Shown: positions 54,001-61,911 of the stretch, piece after piece
Position numbering within the stretch: position 1 is the first letter of the stretch
How the letters are laid out: each line of letters opens with the position of its first letter
Assembly: GCF_014904735.1 (NCBI RefSeq)
Contig: NZ_JACZCR010000031.1
Span: 186,001-250,000 of the forward strand
Source: Microbulbifer hainanensis
Lineage (GTDB): Bacteria > Pseudomonadota > Gammaproteobacteria > Pseudomonadales > Cellvibrionaceae
Length of the DNA stretch: 64,000 bases
Direction of reading: 5' to 3'
Notes under the pieces: generated by a model
What the model saw: the letters and a program-made list of their open reading frames with translations, nothing else
The model's database searches: none
What the model was told of the DNA's origin: nothing
Translations under genes and position numbers: made by a program

Positions 54001-54544
54001 ACTGACCCGCACTGCGGCACAGAGCCTGTTCAAGGCCATGGCCTACAAGGACGAATACGAGGTTGCCCGCCTGTACTCCGGCGAGGATTTCCAGCGTCAG
54101 TTACGCGAGACCTTCACCGGCAATTTCCGCCTGAAATTCCATATGGCGCCGCCGGTAGTGGCGCGTCCGGACAGCAGCGGCAGAATTCGCAAGATGGTAT
54201 TCGGCTCCTGGATGGGCAAACTGATGCCACTGCTGGCGAAGGGCAGGGTATTGCGCGGCACCGTGTTCGACGTATTCGGCTATACCCGCGAGCGCCGCAT
54301 CGAGCGCAGCTGGGCCCGCCAGGTCGAGCGCGCGGTCATTGCCGTTGCCGCGGGTCTGCGCACCGACAATGCAACGGCTGCCCACGAGCTGCTGGCGCTG
54401 CCGCTGCAGGTGCGTGGCTACGGTCACGTGCGCGAGGAGAAGTTCTCCCAGGTGCGCGACCAGTGGAACCAGCTGCTGAACGACTTTGCCGGTGGCGATG
54501 GTGAGGACCGCGATAGCGAAGCTGCTCTGGCCGTCGAAGTCTGA
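51005..54544 (+). CDS. Fused indolepyruvate:ferredoxin oxidoreductase-family protein
   Basis: An 1179-residue fusion of alpha (ThDP-binding) and beta/gamma parts of a 2-oxoacid:ferredoxin oxidoreductase. The N-terminal part has GYRGSPLGGYD; the ThDP/Mg region includes GEGAQWVGLHRF and GDGTYNHSGLLAIRQA; a cysteine cluster VCEGCGDCSVQSSC with later cysteines (NQSSCNKDLRCADGFCPSF) binds [4Fe-4S]; the gamma domain starts near VLVAGIGGSGVLTVAALLG. It oxidatively decarboxylates aryl- or branched-chain 2-oxo acids from transamination. The Lrp gene opposite and the tyrosine genes upstream fit amino-acid degradation. No separate ferredoxin gene nearby. Confidence 0.92.
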   Translation: MAMVEGDQELGFDSEYSLTAAFTRDAGRVFLTGIDALVRLPIMQKQLDERAGLNTAGFISGYRGSPLGGYDQALWRHKKLLAERDIHFEPGINEDLGATNIWGTQLLDHYRAQATRDGVFSIWYGKGHGVDRSADVFRQANVQGTSKLGGVLALCGDDHTAESSMFSHNTDQIFESVMMPLLFPATIEEYLTLGLAGIAMSRFSGLWVGFKTITETVEAGASLLVPELPQFAIPKDFPIPAHGLNYDPHLNWPAERMEYERRMLEERLPAARAFAYANRLDRTVVAAPKKRFGIVTVGKAHGDLLEALELLNLTEQDLQDAGISIYKVAMAWPLEPRGMTEFATGMERLLVVEEKRPLVEDQLKNLLYGWADGERPKVVGKKDLDGNDLLPAIWGFGPDQVAKAIARWLADTEMSAQLAPLAEKLGGNVPAKAVGLLAREPIFCAGCPHNTSTKLPEGSLGSAGIGCHIMALGKGLRTDTFSHMGGEGAQWVGLHRFSSAGHIFQNMGDGTYNHSGLLAIRQAVASKINITYKILLNDAVAMTGGQPAEGEVNAPSLAAQLLAEGVGTVVLMTENPELWRKKWGRAHRGELPGKVEVLPRSELDAVQRRLRETPGVTAIIYEQVCAAEKRRRRKKKQMVDPPKRLLINHRVCEGCGDCSVQSSCIAVEPLETEFGRKRQINQSSCNKDLRCADGFCPSFVTVEGGELKKPPVQSLAESLDAAIAGLPAAPLADLEQPLSVLVAGIGGSGVLTVAALLGMAAHLEEKGSTTLYFTGLSQKNGAVVAHVKVAAKPENITTARIRDGAAELLLGCDMVTAAGQRPKLAAGKVRSLVNTAEVPVAAFVRDNELAFPADATQQSIESLSAEYFAFDANKYAQALFGDTVASNLMMMGYACQKGLLPIGDAALERAIELNGVAVENNLRAFRAGRLLAVNPKAVEQLAVPAQPVKLVEPQESVEQLIARLSAELTQYQSSAYARCFTRAIERLHSAERDLNGGDALTRTAAQSLFKAMAYKDEYEVARLYSGEDFQRQLRETFTGNFRLKFHMAPPVVARPDSSGRIRKMVFGSWMGKLMPLLAKGRVLRGTVFDVFGYTRERRIERSWARQVERAVIAVAAGLRTDNATAAHELLALPLQVRGYGHVREEKFSQVRDQWNQLLNDFAGGDGEDRDSEAALAVEV

Positions 54545-54563
54545 GGGCGGGATTAAAGAAAAG

Positions 54564-54592
54564 GCAGCGGGATCGGGGGGTGATCCCGCTGC
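54564..54592. terminator. Hairpin between convergent genes
   Basis: GCAGCGGGATC and GATCCCGCTGC form a perfect 11-bp stem with a 7-nt loop, between the 3' ends of the oxidoreductase and chrR genes. No T-run; a bidirectional transcript end is likely. Confidence 0.6.
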
Positions 54593-54610
54593 GTCGTCAT
54601 AGGGAGCAGC

Positions 54611-55303
54611 TCACCCTGGACGAAAAGACAGGAAGGGGTTCACCAGCCAGCCGAGCAGGCCGGTGACTGCCACCGGTGCCTCCACAACTGAAAAGCACAG
54701 GCATTCCTGATCCTGAGTGGCAATCGGCCTGTGCACCTCACCGGGTTCCCGTACCAGGAAGTCCCCCGGCCCGTAGACGCCGTCGGCATCGGAAAAGCGA
54801 CCGTGCAGTACCAGTACGACTTCCTGGCCGCGGTGATCGTGTTCGGCCGTCTTGCCGCCGCGGCCAATACGGTGGAAAGCCACTTCGTAACGGTCCTGTC
54901 CGGATTTCAGTCGCGACATCTTCAGCGCCGGCGACACCCGCTGCCATTTCAATGGCCAGTTGTTGCGTACCAGCTTGTCGATTACCCGCGGCAGGTTTGC
55001 CAGCGCCGGATCATTGGATCCGCGTTTGTCGGCCCGGGTGTCCGTCGCAGTCCGTGGTTCTTCCGCGGATTGCCGCTCCGCTACCTCGATACGATCCAGC
55101 AGGCGCTGCAGCGCATCATCTGCCGTTGGTTGGGGTTCGCTGTCATCGAGCAGGTTGCCGCCCAGATGGTTCAAATTCTCGCAGTGCCGCCGGCACTGGG
55201 GGCAGAGCTGCAGGTGTGCGGATACCGACAGGCTCACTGCCCAGGGCAGGTTCCCCGCGGCGTACTCGAGCAGCATGTTTTGATCGGGATGGTGACGGAT
55301 CAT
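54611..55303 (-). CDS. chrR: ChrR-family zinc anti-sigma factor
   Basis: A 230-residue anti-sigma factor. The N-terminal zinc domain has H5, H30, C34 and C37, close to the Rhodobacter ChrR ligands (H6, H31, C35, C38); the C-terminal cupin domain (about 130-215) has EHDHRGQEVVLVLHG and GDFLVREPGEVHRP. ChrR binds its sigmaE and releases it on singlet oxygen or related stress. It overlaps the sigma gene by 4 nt, as in known pairs. Confidence 0.93.
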   Translation of the reverse strand: MIRHHPDQNMLLEYAAGNLPWAVSLSVSAHLQLCPQCRRHCENLNHLGGNLLDDSEPQPTADDALQRLLDRIEVAERQSAEEPRTATDTRADKRGSNDPALANLPRVIDKLVRNNWPLKWQRVSPALKMSRLKSGQDRYEVAFHRIGRGGKTAEHDHRGQEVVLVLHGRFSDADGVYGPGDFLVREPGEVHRPIATQDQECLCFSVVEAPVAVTGLLGWLVNPFLSFRPG

Positions 55304-55929
55304 TCTGCACCTGACCTGATTAAACTGGTTTGTAACTTCTTCAGGGCCAGCCGCACCCTGGATTTCACTGTCCCCAGGGGCAGGCCCAGCTCGTCGGAAA
55401 TCTCGCTGTGGGATTTCCCTTCCATATAAGCCTTTTTCAATACGTGGCTCTGCTCGGCGGGCAGGTTGCGCAGGCCCTCGGCAATATCGCGCTCATCGCG
55501 CGACTTTTGCAGGAACACAAGCGGCTGTCCTTCTGGCGATTCGTCCCAGATATCTTCCACTTCGATATCGCTCGCGGCATCCCGGTGGCGACTGCCGCGG
55601 CGTAGCATGTCGATACGGCAGTTGCGCATGATCGTGTAGATCCAGGTACTGGCCGAGGCCTTGCCGGCGTCGAATGCCGGCGCCTTCCGCCATACCCTGA
55701 ACATGACTTCCTGTACCAGCTCGTCCGCCGCGTCGGCACTGAAGGCCTGGCTGTTGCGGCTGTGGTGGAAACCCTTGATCAGCGGGGCGAAGTGGTTGAA
55801 CAGGCGCTCGAACGCAGCCCGGTCGCGCTTGCCGCCGACCAGCTTGAGCAGCTTGCTCCAGTCATCGTCGCGATCCTGAGGTACCTGCACCGTGTTCCTG
55901 CCGCTGGTTATTGGTGTGATTTGCGCCAT
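55300..55929 (-). CDS. rpoE: ECF sigma factor of the RpoE-ChrR type
   Basis: A 209-residue ECF sigma factor with region 2 (about 40-105; DELVQEVMFRVWRKAPAFD and STWIYTIMRNCRIDMLRR) and region 4 (about 145-200; EQSHVLKKAYMEGKSHSEIS and LPLGTVKSRVRLALKKL). The ChrR-type partner places it in the group that answers singlet oxygen. Its own candidate promoter carries the consensus recognised by such factors, so positive autoregulation is likely. The symbol follows Rhodobacter usage; this is not the E. coli RpoE-RseA system. Confidence 0.92.
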   Translation of the reverse strand: MAQITPITSGRNTVQVPQDRDDDWSKLLKLVGGKRDRAAFERLFNHFAPLIKGFHHSRNSQAFSADAADELVQEVMFRVWRKAPAFDAGKASASTWIYTIMRNCRIDMLRRGSRHRDAASDIEVEDIWDESPEGQPLVFLQKSRDERDIAEGLRNLPAEQSHVLKKAYMEGKSHSEISDELGLPLGTVKSRVRLALKKLQTSLIRSGAE

Positions 55930-55959
55930 CTTAGCGATCTTTTACTGTCTGTCGAACCC

Positions 55960-55988
55960 TCTTACGCTCGAAAAGCGCGATCGGATCT
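55960..55988 (-). promoter_or_regulatory. Candidate sigmaE (ChrR-type) promoter of the sigma gene
   Basis: Read on the minus strand: AGATCC, an 18-nt spacer, then TAAGA, starting 59 nt and ending 31 nt before the sigma start codon. This equals the Rhodobacter sigmaE pattern TGATCC-N18-TAAGA except for one base in the -35 box. Confidence 0.75.
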
Positions 55989-56284
55989 CTGTTGTTGGAA
56001 TAGATTTTGGCGGCGTTCGGCGCAGGGAAGACGGCGAGCTTGTGCGCGACTCCGCCCGTGGCGGCGTATGGGCTGTCAGTTCGGTCCAGCAACGGAGTGG
56101 CGCATGCGTGGGCTGCTTCAGAAACTGAGTCATCAACTGGGGAGGTCAATGGGGAGTTATCGCGGGAGCTGGGTTATGGGGAGCAGTCGGTAGCGCAGAG
56201 ATCGAGGGGTAAGCGAAAGAGGGCTTTGAAAATATACATCTCATGTAATATTACAGTAACTATAAAATAATGAGGTGAGCAAAG
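55989..56284. other. Rest of sigma/CocE intergenic region
   Basis: The whole divergent gap is 355 bp. Apart from the sigma promoter on the minus strand I see only an AT-rich stretch at about 56225-56275 that may contain the hydrolase promoter. Short ORFs here lack ribosome sites. Confidence 0.45.
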
Positions 56285-58153
56285 GTGAAACATAATCTGC
56301 ATAAACTCTGGCTTGCCTGCCTGGTGGTGACGACCCTGTTTGTCACTGCTTGCGGGCAAGAGTCGGGGCAAACTGTCGCCGATAAGCCGTTACAGAGCCG
56401 GGATGAACAGAAAATATCCGAATTTGGCCGTTACGAGGGCTACTCCCAGGAACGCTTCGATGGCTGGGTGACGACTTCGACATACATCACAACCCGTGAC
56501 GGAACGCGACTCGCAGCGGATATTTCGCGGCCTGCCAACAACGGCGTGGTGACCGAGGAAGCCCTGCCAGTTCTGTGGTCATATTCCCGTTACCACCGCC
56601 AGTGGGAAGCTGGGGTGCTCAATATCACCAGTAATCCTATTTTGCAGCGCCTGGCGAAGCACGGTTATGTGATTGTCTGCGTCAATGTGCGCGGTGGCGG
56701 CGCTTCTTTTGGCCGGTATGAGGGCCTGTTCAGCGCGCCTGAGACCCGCGATGCCTACGATGTTATCGACTGGCTGTCCAAACAGGATTTCAGCGATGGC
56801 AATGTTGGCATGTACGGCGTGTCCTATATGGGGATTACCCAGTACATGGCCGCAAGCACCAAGCACCCCGCCCTCAAGGCCATAACCCCGGAAAATGGCT
56901 ACTTCAATTTTTATGATGCCATTCGCCATGGCGGCATCCTGCATGCAGATCAGGTGAAGACCTGGGGTGAGGGCACGCAGTACCTGGATAAAGTTCGCAA
57001 GCCTACCCCGGTTGATGCCGACACCGATGGTTTTCTGGCTGCGGCCGCTGTTACAGAACACGAGACCAATTTTGATCCCATCTCTCCTCTGGGGGCGGCA
57101 AAATTCCGCGACTCAACAGCCCCTGAATTTGATTGGTTCAAGGACATGCCTTCCAGCGTAAATAAGGCCGTCAACGAAGCTGGTGTAGCCATCTATCATC
57201 TGGGTGCCTGGCACGATCCCTATACCACCGATACCCTACTGCACTACTACAACTATCGCGGCCCCCAGAAAATGGCCTTTGGGCCCTGGGCTCATGAGGC
57301 GAACAACGATGTTGAAGCGGCGGAGCGGGATAAAGTCTACGGCACGGAAATGCTGCGCTGGTTTGATTACTGGCTGAAGGGCATTAACAACGGCGTAATG
57401 GACGAGCCTAATATTAACGTCGCGGAAGTAGATACCATGCGCGAAAGCTGGAAGTGGATCCCAATGCCAAACTTCCCGCTGGACGATAACCGCGTCAGTT
57501 ACTTCTTCAATCCGACCACTAGCCAGGGCTCACCGAAGCTGCCAGCGGATTATGTGCTGTCGGTTAAGGCTCCTGAAAAGAGTGCCGCCGCCGAGTATCA
57601 GGTCAACCTGGATACCACCACCGGTACCGCGACGCGCTGGGATTCCAATTTCGGTGAACCTGCTCTCTACCCGGACATGACCGAAAATGACGCCCGCTCA
57701 CTGACATTCACCACGCCTCCGATGGATAAGGATATGGTGATAGCCGGTATTCCACTGGTGAAAATGTATCTGTCTGCCAGCACCCCGGATGCGGATGTTT
57801 ACGCTGTTCTGGAAGAGGTCGACAGCAGTGGTCGTTCCAACTACATCACCGAAGGTCATCTGAGAGTCTCCCTGCGCAAGGAAGGCGACGCGCCCTGGAA
57901 CATGCTGGGCATTCCCTGGCACCGCGCCTATCAGGAAGACCAGCAGATGCTGACGTCGGGTGAGGTGGTCGAAATCAACTTCGATATCATGCCCGTGGTA
58001 TACCGCATCAACAAAGGCAACCGTCTTCGCGTCGCGATCATGGGCGGAGACAAAGACAATATGGAAGCGCCGCCATTCCCCGATGCGCTGCTTTCGGTGA
58101 AAACCGGCGGTGAGCATGCATCACAGATCTCGCTGCCTGTAATGTCACTGTAA
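56285..58153 (+). CDS. CocE/NonD-family hydrolase lipoprotein
   Basis: A 622-residue alpha/beta hydrolase of the CocE/NonD (X-Pro dipeptidyl-peptidase S15) family. The lipobox region is FVTAC near residue 21. Catalytic triad: S180 (GVSYMG), D311 (WHDPYTTD) and H337 (PWAHEAN). The C-terminal jelly-roll domain starts near 400. Family members hydrolyse esters or N-terminal dipeptides; the substrate is unknown. Start is GTG 56285 with GAGG about 11 nt upstream. It stands between the sigmaE-chrR pair and its operon but has no matching sigmaE promoter. Confidence 0.9.
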   Translation: MKHNLHKLWLACLVVTTLFVTACGQESGQTVADKPLQSRDEQKISEFGRYEGYSQERFDGWVTTSTYITTRDGTRLAADISRPANNGVVTEEALPVLWSYSRYHRQWEAGVLNITSNPILQRLAKHGYVIVCVNVRGGGASFGRYEGLFSAPETRDAYDVIDWLSKQDFSDGNVGMYGVSYMGITQYMAASTKHPALKAITPENGYFNFYDAIRHGGILHADQVKTWGEGTQYLDKVRKPTPVDADTDGFLAAAAVTEHETNFDPISPLGAAKFRDSTAPEFDWFKDMPSSVNKAVNEAGVAIYHLGAWHDPYTTDTLLHYYNYRGPQKMAFGPWAHEANNDVEAAERDKVYGTEMLRWFDYWLKGINNGVMDEPNINVAEVDTMRESWKWIPMPNFPLDDNRVSYFFNPTTSQGSPKLPADYVLSVKAPEKSAAAEYQVNLDTTTGTATRWDSNFGEPALYPDMTENDARSLTFTTPPMDKDMVIAGIPLVKMYLSASTPDADVYAVLEEVDSSGRSNYITEGHLRVSLRKEGDAPWNMLGIPWHRAYQEDQQMLTSGEVVEINFDIMPVVYRINKGNRLRVAIMGGDKDNMEAPPFPDALLSVKTGGEHASQISLPVMSL

Positions 58154-58213
58154 ACCTGAAGAATCCTGTTCTCGTGGCGTCAAAGTGCTGTGCTTTGCGC
58201 CATGTCTGAATCA

Positions 58214-58435
58214 TCACTGCCCGCGCCCGCTCGTCAGCCGCTTTGGCGCTGCAGGGCCGGGTGCGAGGCGGTGACGGTAGGCTCCGGTCAGCGCGGCAAA
58301 AAGCTGGGGCAGCCGTTCACCTGACAGCTGATCGCGCTCCGCGCCGAGCATTTTCCGCACGTCACTCTCGCCACCTTCCCGATTCTCGGCGCCTGCATTC
58401 TGTCCGCTGCTGTTGAGATGCGTTATCTGCGCCAT
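58214..58435 (-). CDS. 73-residue ORF similar to the sigma-factor N-terminus
   Basis: A short ORF with an ATG at 58435 preceded by AGGGGG. Its start MAQITHLNSSGQN resembles the sigmaE start MAQITPITSGRN, and ERLPQLFAALTGAYRHR aligns with ERLFNHFAPLIKGFHHS in sigma region 2 (7 of 17 identical plus similar residues). The 5' DNA (GAAGATGGCGCA against TAAGATGGCGCA) is also alike. No region 4 follows. It may be a remnant of a duplicated sigma gene or a small protein that binds ChrR. Expression is not shown. Confidence 0.5.
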   Translation of the reverse strand: MAQITHLNSSGQNAGAENREGGESDVRKMLGAERDQLSGERLPQLFAALTGAYRHRLAPGPAAPKRLTSGRGQ

Positions 58436-58547
58436 CTTCGCCCCCTTTAAGCCGTTGTCGATCCATACTTCGCGGGCGGACGGCGTTCGAATCACCACAA
58501 TCGCGCCCCGTGCTAGCACGCTCCATGGCCGTTAGCGGTCAGCGCAG

Positions 58548-58576
58548 TGATCCATCGCCGACGGTGTGGCGTATTA
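58548..58576 (+). promoter_or_regulatory. Candidate sigmaE (ChrR-type) promoter of the lipid operon
   Basis: TGATCC, an 18-nt spacer, then TATTA, ending 32 nt before the NTF2-like start codon. The -35 box is a perfect match to the ChrR-type sigmaE consensus and the spacing equals that in front of the sigma gene. Confidence 0.78.
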
Positions 58577-58608
58577 GTTGCCAGTTCGGTTTGACAGTGG
58601 AAGGGAAT

Positions 58609-59040
58609 ATGGCCGGTCTGATTCAGGATCTGCAGGACTACTACCGCGATTACCTCAATGGGGACCCCGCGAAGCTCGACCGGCTCTACCGGGACGACGT
58701 GATCTTCTGCGATCCGTTGCACCGAATTGAGGGCCTGCAGGCATTGAAGCGCTACTTCGCGGCGATGGGCGAGGGGTTGCATGAGTGCCGTTTTGAGTTT
58801 GACGACGCGAGTATCGCCGATGGCAGCGCCTGCCTTCCCTGGAAGATGCACTATGCCCATCGCAGCCTGAATGGCGGCAAGCCCCTCGTCCTGCGCGGGT
58901 GTAGCCTGCTGCGCTACGCCGACAGGGTGCACTACCACGAGGACTTCTACGACCTGGGTGCCATGGTCTATGAACGGGTACCGCTGCTCGGCGCCCTGGT
59001 GCGCGGAGTCAAATCCTGCATGGTTCGGGCTGGGGATTGA
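58609..59040 (+). CDS. NTF2-like (SnoaL-type) protein
   Basis: A 143-residue protein with the nuclear-transport-factor-2 cone fold: LIQDLQDYYRDYLNGDPAKL, cited as residues 4-23, VIFCDPLHRIEGLQALKRY and YHEDFYDLGAMVYE. The reaction is unknown; homologues regularly open ChrR-type stress operons next to SDR, FAD and CFA-synthase-like genes. ATG 58609 was chosen because AAGGGA lies upstream and because the sigmaE promoter would overlap a longer version starting at 58510. Confidence 0.85.
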   Translation: MAGLIQDLQDYYRDYLNGDPAKLDRLYRDDVIFCDPLHRIEGLQALKRYFAAMGEGLHECRFEFDDASIADGSACLPWKMHYAHRSLNGGKPLVLRGCSLLRYADRVHYHEDFYDLGAMVYERVPLLGALVRGVKSCMVRAGD

Positions 59041-59043
59041 ACC

Positions 59044-59820
59044 GTGACAACAATCCGCGACAAAACCATCTGGATTACCGGCGCCAGTTCCGGTATCGGC
59101 CGCGCCCTGGCGCTGAAGCTGGCCGAACAGCACAACTTTGTCATCGCCAGCAGCCGCGGGCGGGAGGCGCTCGCCGAGCTACAGCGGGCTTCGCCCCAGC
59201 GTATTCGTATTCTGGAGTGCGATGTCGGTGACGATGCCGGTATGTCCGCGGCCGGCGCGCGCCTGGCAGAGATGACCGACCAGCTGGACATGGTGATCGC
59301 CTGTGCCGGTACCTGCGAATACGACGACGACCTCAAACTGGATACCGCCAGCTACCGGCGCGTGTTCGATGCCAATTTTTTCGGTGTGGTCAACACGCTG
59401 CGCGAGGCTCTGCCGCTGCTGGCCAACAGCCGCGCACCGATATTCGCTGCCACGGGCAGCCTGTCGTCCGTGGTCGGGATGCCCCGTGCAGAAGCCTACG
59501 GTGCCTCCAAAGCGGCGCTGGGCTATTTCCTCGATGCCGTGCGCGCGGATTGCAGCCACCTGCGGCTGCATATCGCGCATATCCGCCCCGGCTTTATCGA
59601 CACGCCGTTAACCGAACGCAACGATTTCAGCATGCCATTTATGCTCACCGCGGAGCAGGCGGCCGAGCGTGTCGAACGCGGACTCGCCCGCGGACAACAC
59701 ATCATCGATTTCCCGCGCCGGCTCAGCTGGCCGCTGCGCTTTTTCGGTTTCTTCCGCCTGCTGTGGTTTCGCTACTGCGCACCCAGAATCACCCGCATTC
59801 ATTCATTAAGGAAACATTGA
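59044..59820 (+). CDS. Short-chain dehydrogenase/reductase
   Basis: A 258-residue classical SDR: NAD(P) motif TGASSGIG at residues 11-18, the serine in TGSLSSVVG, and YGASK with the catalytic Tyr and Lys. The C-terminus has a hydrophobic patch, suggesting membrane contact. It starts with GTG 4 nt after the NTF2-like gene and overlaps the next gene by 1 nt (TGATG). Probably reduces a lipid-linked ketone in the stress operon; substrate unknown. Confidence 0.9.
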   Translation: MTTIRDKTIWITGASSGIGRALALKLAEQHNFVIASSRGREALAELQRASPQRIRILECDVGDDAGMSAAGARLAEMTDQLDMVIACAGTCEYDDDLKLDTASYRRVFDANFFGVVNTLREALPLLANSRAPIFAATGSLSSVVGMPRAEAYGASKAALGYFLDAVRADCSHLRLHIAHIRPGFIDTPLTERNDFSMPFMLTAEQAAERVERGLARGQHIIDFPRRLSWPLRFFGFFRLLWFRYCAPRITRIHSLRKH

Positions 59821-61157
59821 TGCGTATCGCCATTGTCGGCAGCGGCATTGCCGGACTCACTGCCGCTTACCTGTTGAACCGCCGGCACGACATCACCCTG
59901 TTTGAAGCGCAAGACCGCCTCGGCGGGCACACCGCGACTGTTGACGTGGAGGAGGGGAGCCGCATCCTCGCTATCGATACCGGATTTATCGTCTTCAATG
60001 ACTGGACATACCCGAACTTCATTGCATTGATGGATGAGTTGGGCGTGGCATCGCAGCCGACTGAAATGGGCTTCAGCGTCTGTTCGGAATCCGGGCCCTA
60101 TGAATATGCGGGCAACAGCCTCAACAGCCTGTTCGCGCGGCGGCGCAACCTGTTCAGTCGCGGCCACTGGCGCATGCTGCGGGATATCCTGCGTTTCAAT
60201 CGCGCCGCCGTGCGCGACTGGCAGGCGGGCGAACTGGACGAGGGCATGACGCTCGGAAAATACCTGGCGCGCAATGGCTATTCGGCGGAGTTTGTCGATC
60301 GTTACCTGGTACCCATGGGGTCTGCGGTCTGGTCCGCGAGTACCGCGCAGATGCGGGCTTTCCCGGCCGAATTCTTCGTGCGGTTCTTCGTCAATCACGG
60401 CCTGCTGAATATATTCGACCGGCCGCAGTGGCGAGTGATTTGCGGCGGTTCGCGTGAATATATCGCTCCGCTGATCAGCTCTTTTGCCGACCGGATTCGC
60501 CTGTCGACACCGGTACAAGCCGTTCGGCGGACGGGTTCCGGCGCCGTGCTGCAGACGGCGGAAGGCGGTGAAGAACATTTCGATGCGGTCGTGTTTGCCT
60601 GTCACTCCGACCAGGCACTGGCCTGCCTTGCCGACGCCAGCGACGACGAGCGCGATCTCCTCGGTGCAATTCCCTATGCCGCCAACTCGGTGGTACTGCA
60701 TACCGACACAGCGCTGCTGCCGCGTCGTAAGCGCAGCTGGGCCAGCTGGAATTACCGCCTGCAGGCCGGCGAAAGCCAGCCGCCGGTGCTGACCTACAAC
60801 ATGAATCTGTTGCAGGGGCTGGACAGCGAAAAAACCTACTGCGTGACCGTTAATGGCGACGAAGTGATTGATCCAGGCAAGATCATCAAGCGCTTCGAAT
60901 ATGCGCATCCGCAGTTTTCCGTGAACGGCTCGCGTGCGCAGGCCCAGTGGAAGAATATCAACGGGGTAAACCGTACCTGGTTTTGTGGCGCCTACTGGGC
61001 CAATGGCTTCCACGAAGATGGTGTCACCAGCGCGCTGCGTGTGGCGCGGGCTTTTGGTGAAACCCTCGAGAGCAGAAGCGGTGCCGATTCACCGTGGGTC
61101 GCCGCTGAATCCTCGCAGACTGAACGAGGTGCTGCCGTTGCAGAGCGCGATCTATAG
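59820..61157 (+). CDS. FAD-dependent amine-oxidase-like protein
   Basis: A 445-residue flavoprotein with the Rossmann motif [15 protein letters not shown] at the N-terminus followed by [12 protein letters not shown], and a C-terminal FAD segment [18 protein letters not shown]. It belongs to the NAD(P)-binding protein group (COG2907) that is typically encoded with DUF1365 and CFA-synthase-like genes. It probably oxidises or desaturates fatty acyl chains. ATG 59820 overlaps the SDR stop; the open frame continues far upstream without conservation. Confidence 0.9.
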   Translation: MRIAIVGSGIAGLTAAYLLNRRHDITLFEAQDRLGGHTATVDVEEGSRILAIDTGFIVFNDWTYPNFIALMDELGVASQPTEMGFSVCSESGPYEYAGNSLNSLFARRRNLFSRGHWRMLRDILRFNRAAVRDWQAGELDEGMTLGKYLARNGYSAEFVDRYLVPMGSAVWSASTAQMRAFPAEFFVRFFVNHGLLNIFDRPQWRVICGGSREYIAPLISSFADRIRLSTPVQAVRRTGSGAVLQTAEGGEEHFDAVVFACHSDQALACLADASDDERDLLGAIPYAANSVVLHTDTALLPRRKRSWASWNYRLQAGESQPPVLTYNMNLLQGLDSEKTYCVTVNGDEVIDPGKIIKRFEYAHPQFSVNGSRAQAQWKNINGVNRTWFCGAYWANGFHEDGVTSALRVARAFGETLESRSGADSPWVAAESSQTERGAAVAERDL

Positions 61158-61911
61158 CGGCTGGGTGCGGCATCGTCGCCACACGCCGCGGGCTCACGAA
61201 TTCCGCTACCGGGTATATATGGTTTACCTGGATCTGTCGGAACTGGACCTGATGCTGGAGCAGACACCCCTGTGGTCTCGCCGTCGCTGGGCGCCGGCGC
61301 GCTTCCGACGCGAGGATTTCTTTGGCGACCCGGCACTCAGCCTGGACGAGGCGGTGCGCCGTCGCGTTGCCGAGGAAAGTGGGGAAAGACCCACCGGGCC
61401 GATCCGTATGCTCGCCAACTGGCGCTACTTCGGCATCAACATGAATCCCATCAGTATTTATTACTGTTTCGATGATTCGGGAATCCAGGTGCGGTGGATA
61501 TTGCTGGATGTACACAATACCCCCTGGAATGAGCGCCACGGCTACCTGCTGGATACGTGCGATGCAACGCCGATTCAGCGCGGGGAGTTTGCCAAGACAT
61601 TTCACGTATCGCCGTTTATGCCGATGGACCAGCGCTACCGATGGCGCAGCACCGCACCCGGAAAGAGACTGGCCGCCACACTGCAGAACTACCAGGACGG
61701 GGAGCGAGTTTTCGACGCCACCCTGAGTCTGCAGCGTGAGGAAATTTCCTCCACTTTGCTGAATCGTATACTGATCCGATATCCGTTAATGACCGTAAAA
61801 GTTGTTGGTGCCATTTACTGGCAGGCCTTCAAGTTGTGGCTCAAGCGCGTACCGGTATTCACCCACCCGAATCGCCGCGCGCAGGCCGAAGCAGGAGAAC
61901 AGCGCCGATGA
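61138..61911 (+). CDS. DUF1365-family protein
   Basis: A protein of about 257 residues of the DUF1365 family (COG3496): [20 protein letters not shown], cited as residues 1-20, then [25 protein letters not shown] and [12 protein letters not shown]. The family has no proven activity but is nearly always beside a COG2907 flavoprotein and a CFA-like synthase. TTG 61138 has GAGG 8 nt upstream; GTG 61129 is the alternative. Either overlaps the upstream gene. Confidence 0.87.
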   Translation: MQSAIYSGWVRHRRHTPRAHEFRYRVYMVYLDLSELDLMLEQTPLWSRRRWAPARFRREDFFGDPALSLDEAVRRRVAEESGERPTGPIRMLANWRYFGINMNPISIYYCFDDSGIQVRWILLDVHNTPWNERHGYLLDTCDATPIQRGEFAKTFHVSPFMPMDQRYRWRSTAPGKRLAATLQNYQDGERVFDATLSLQREEISSTLLNRILIRYPLMTVKVVGAIYWQAFKLWLKRVPVFTHPNRRAQAEAGEQRR

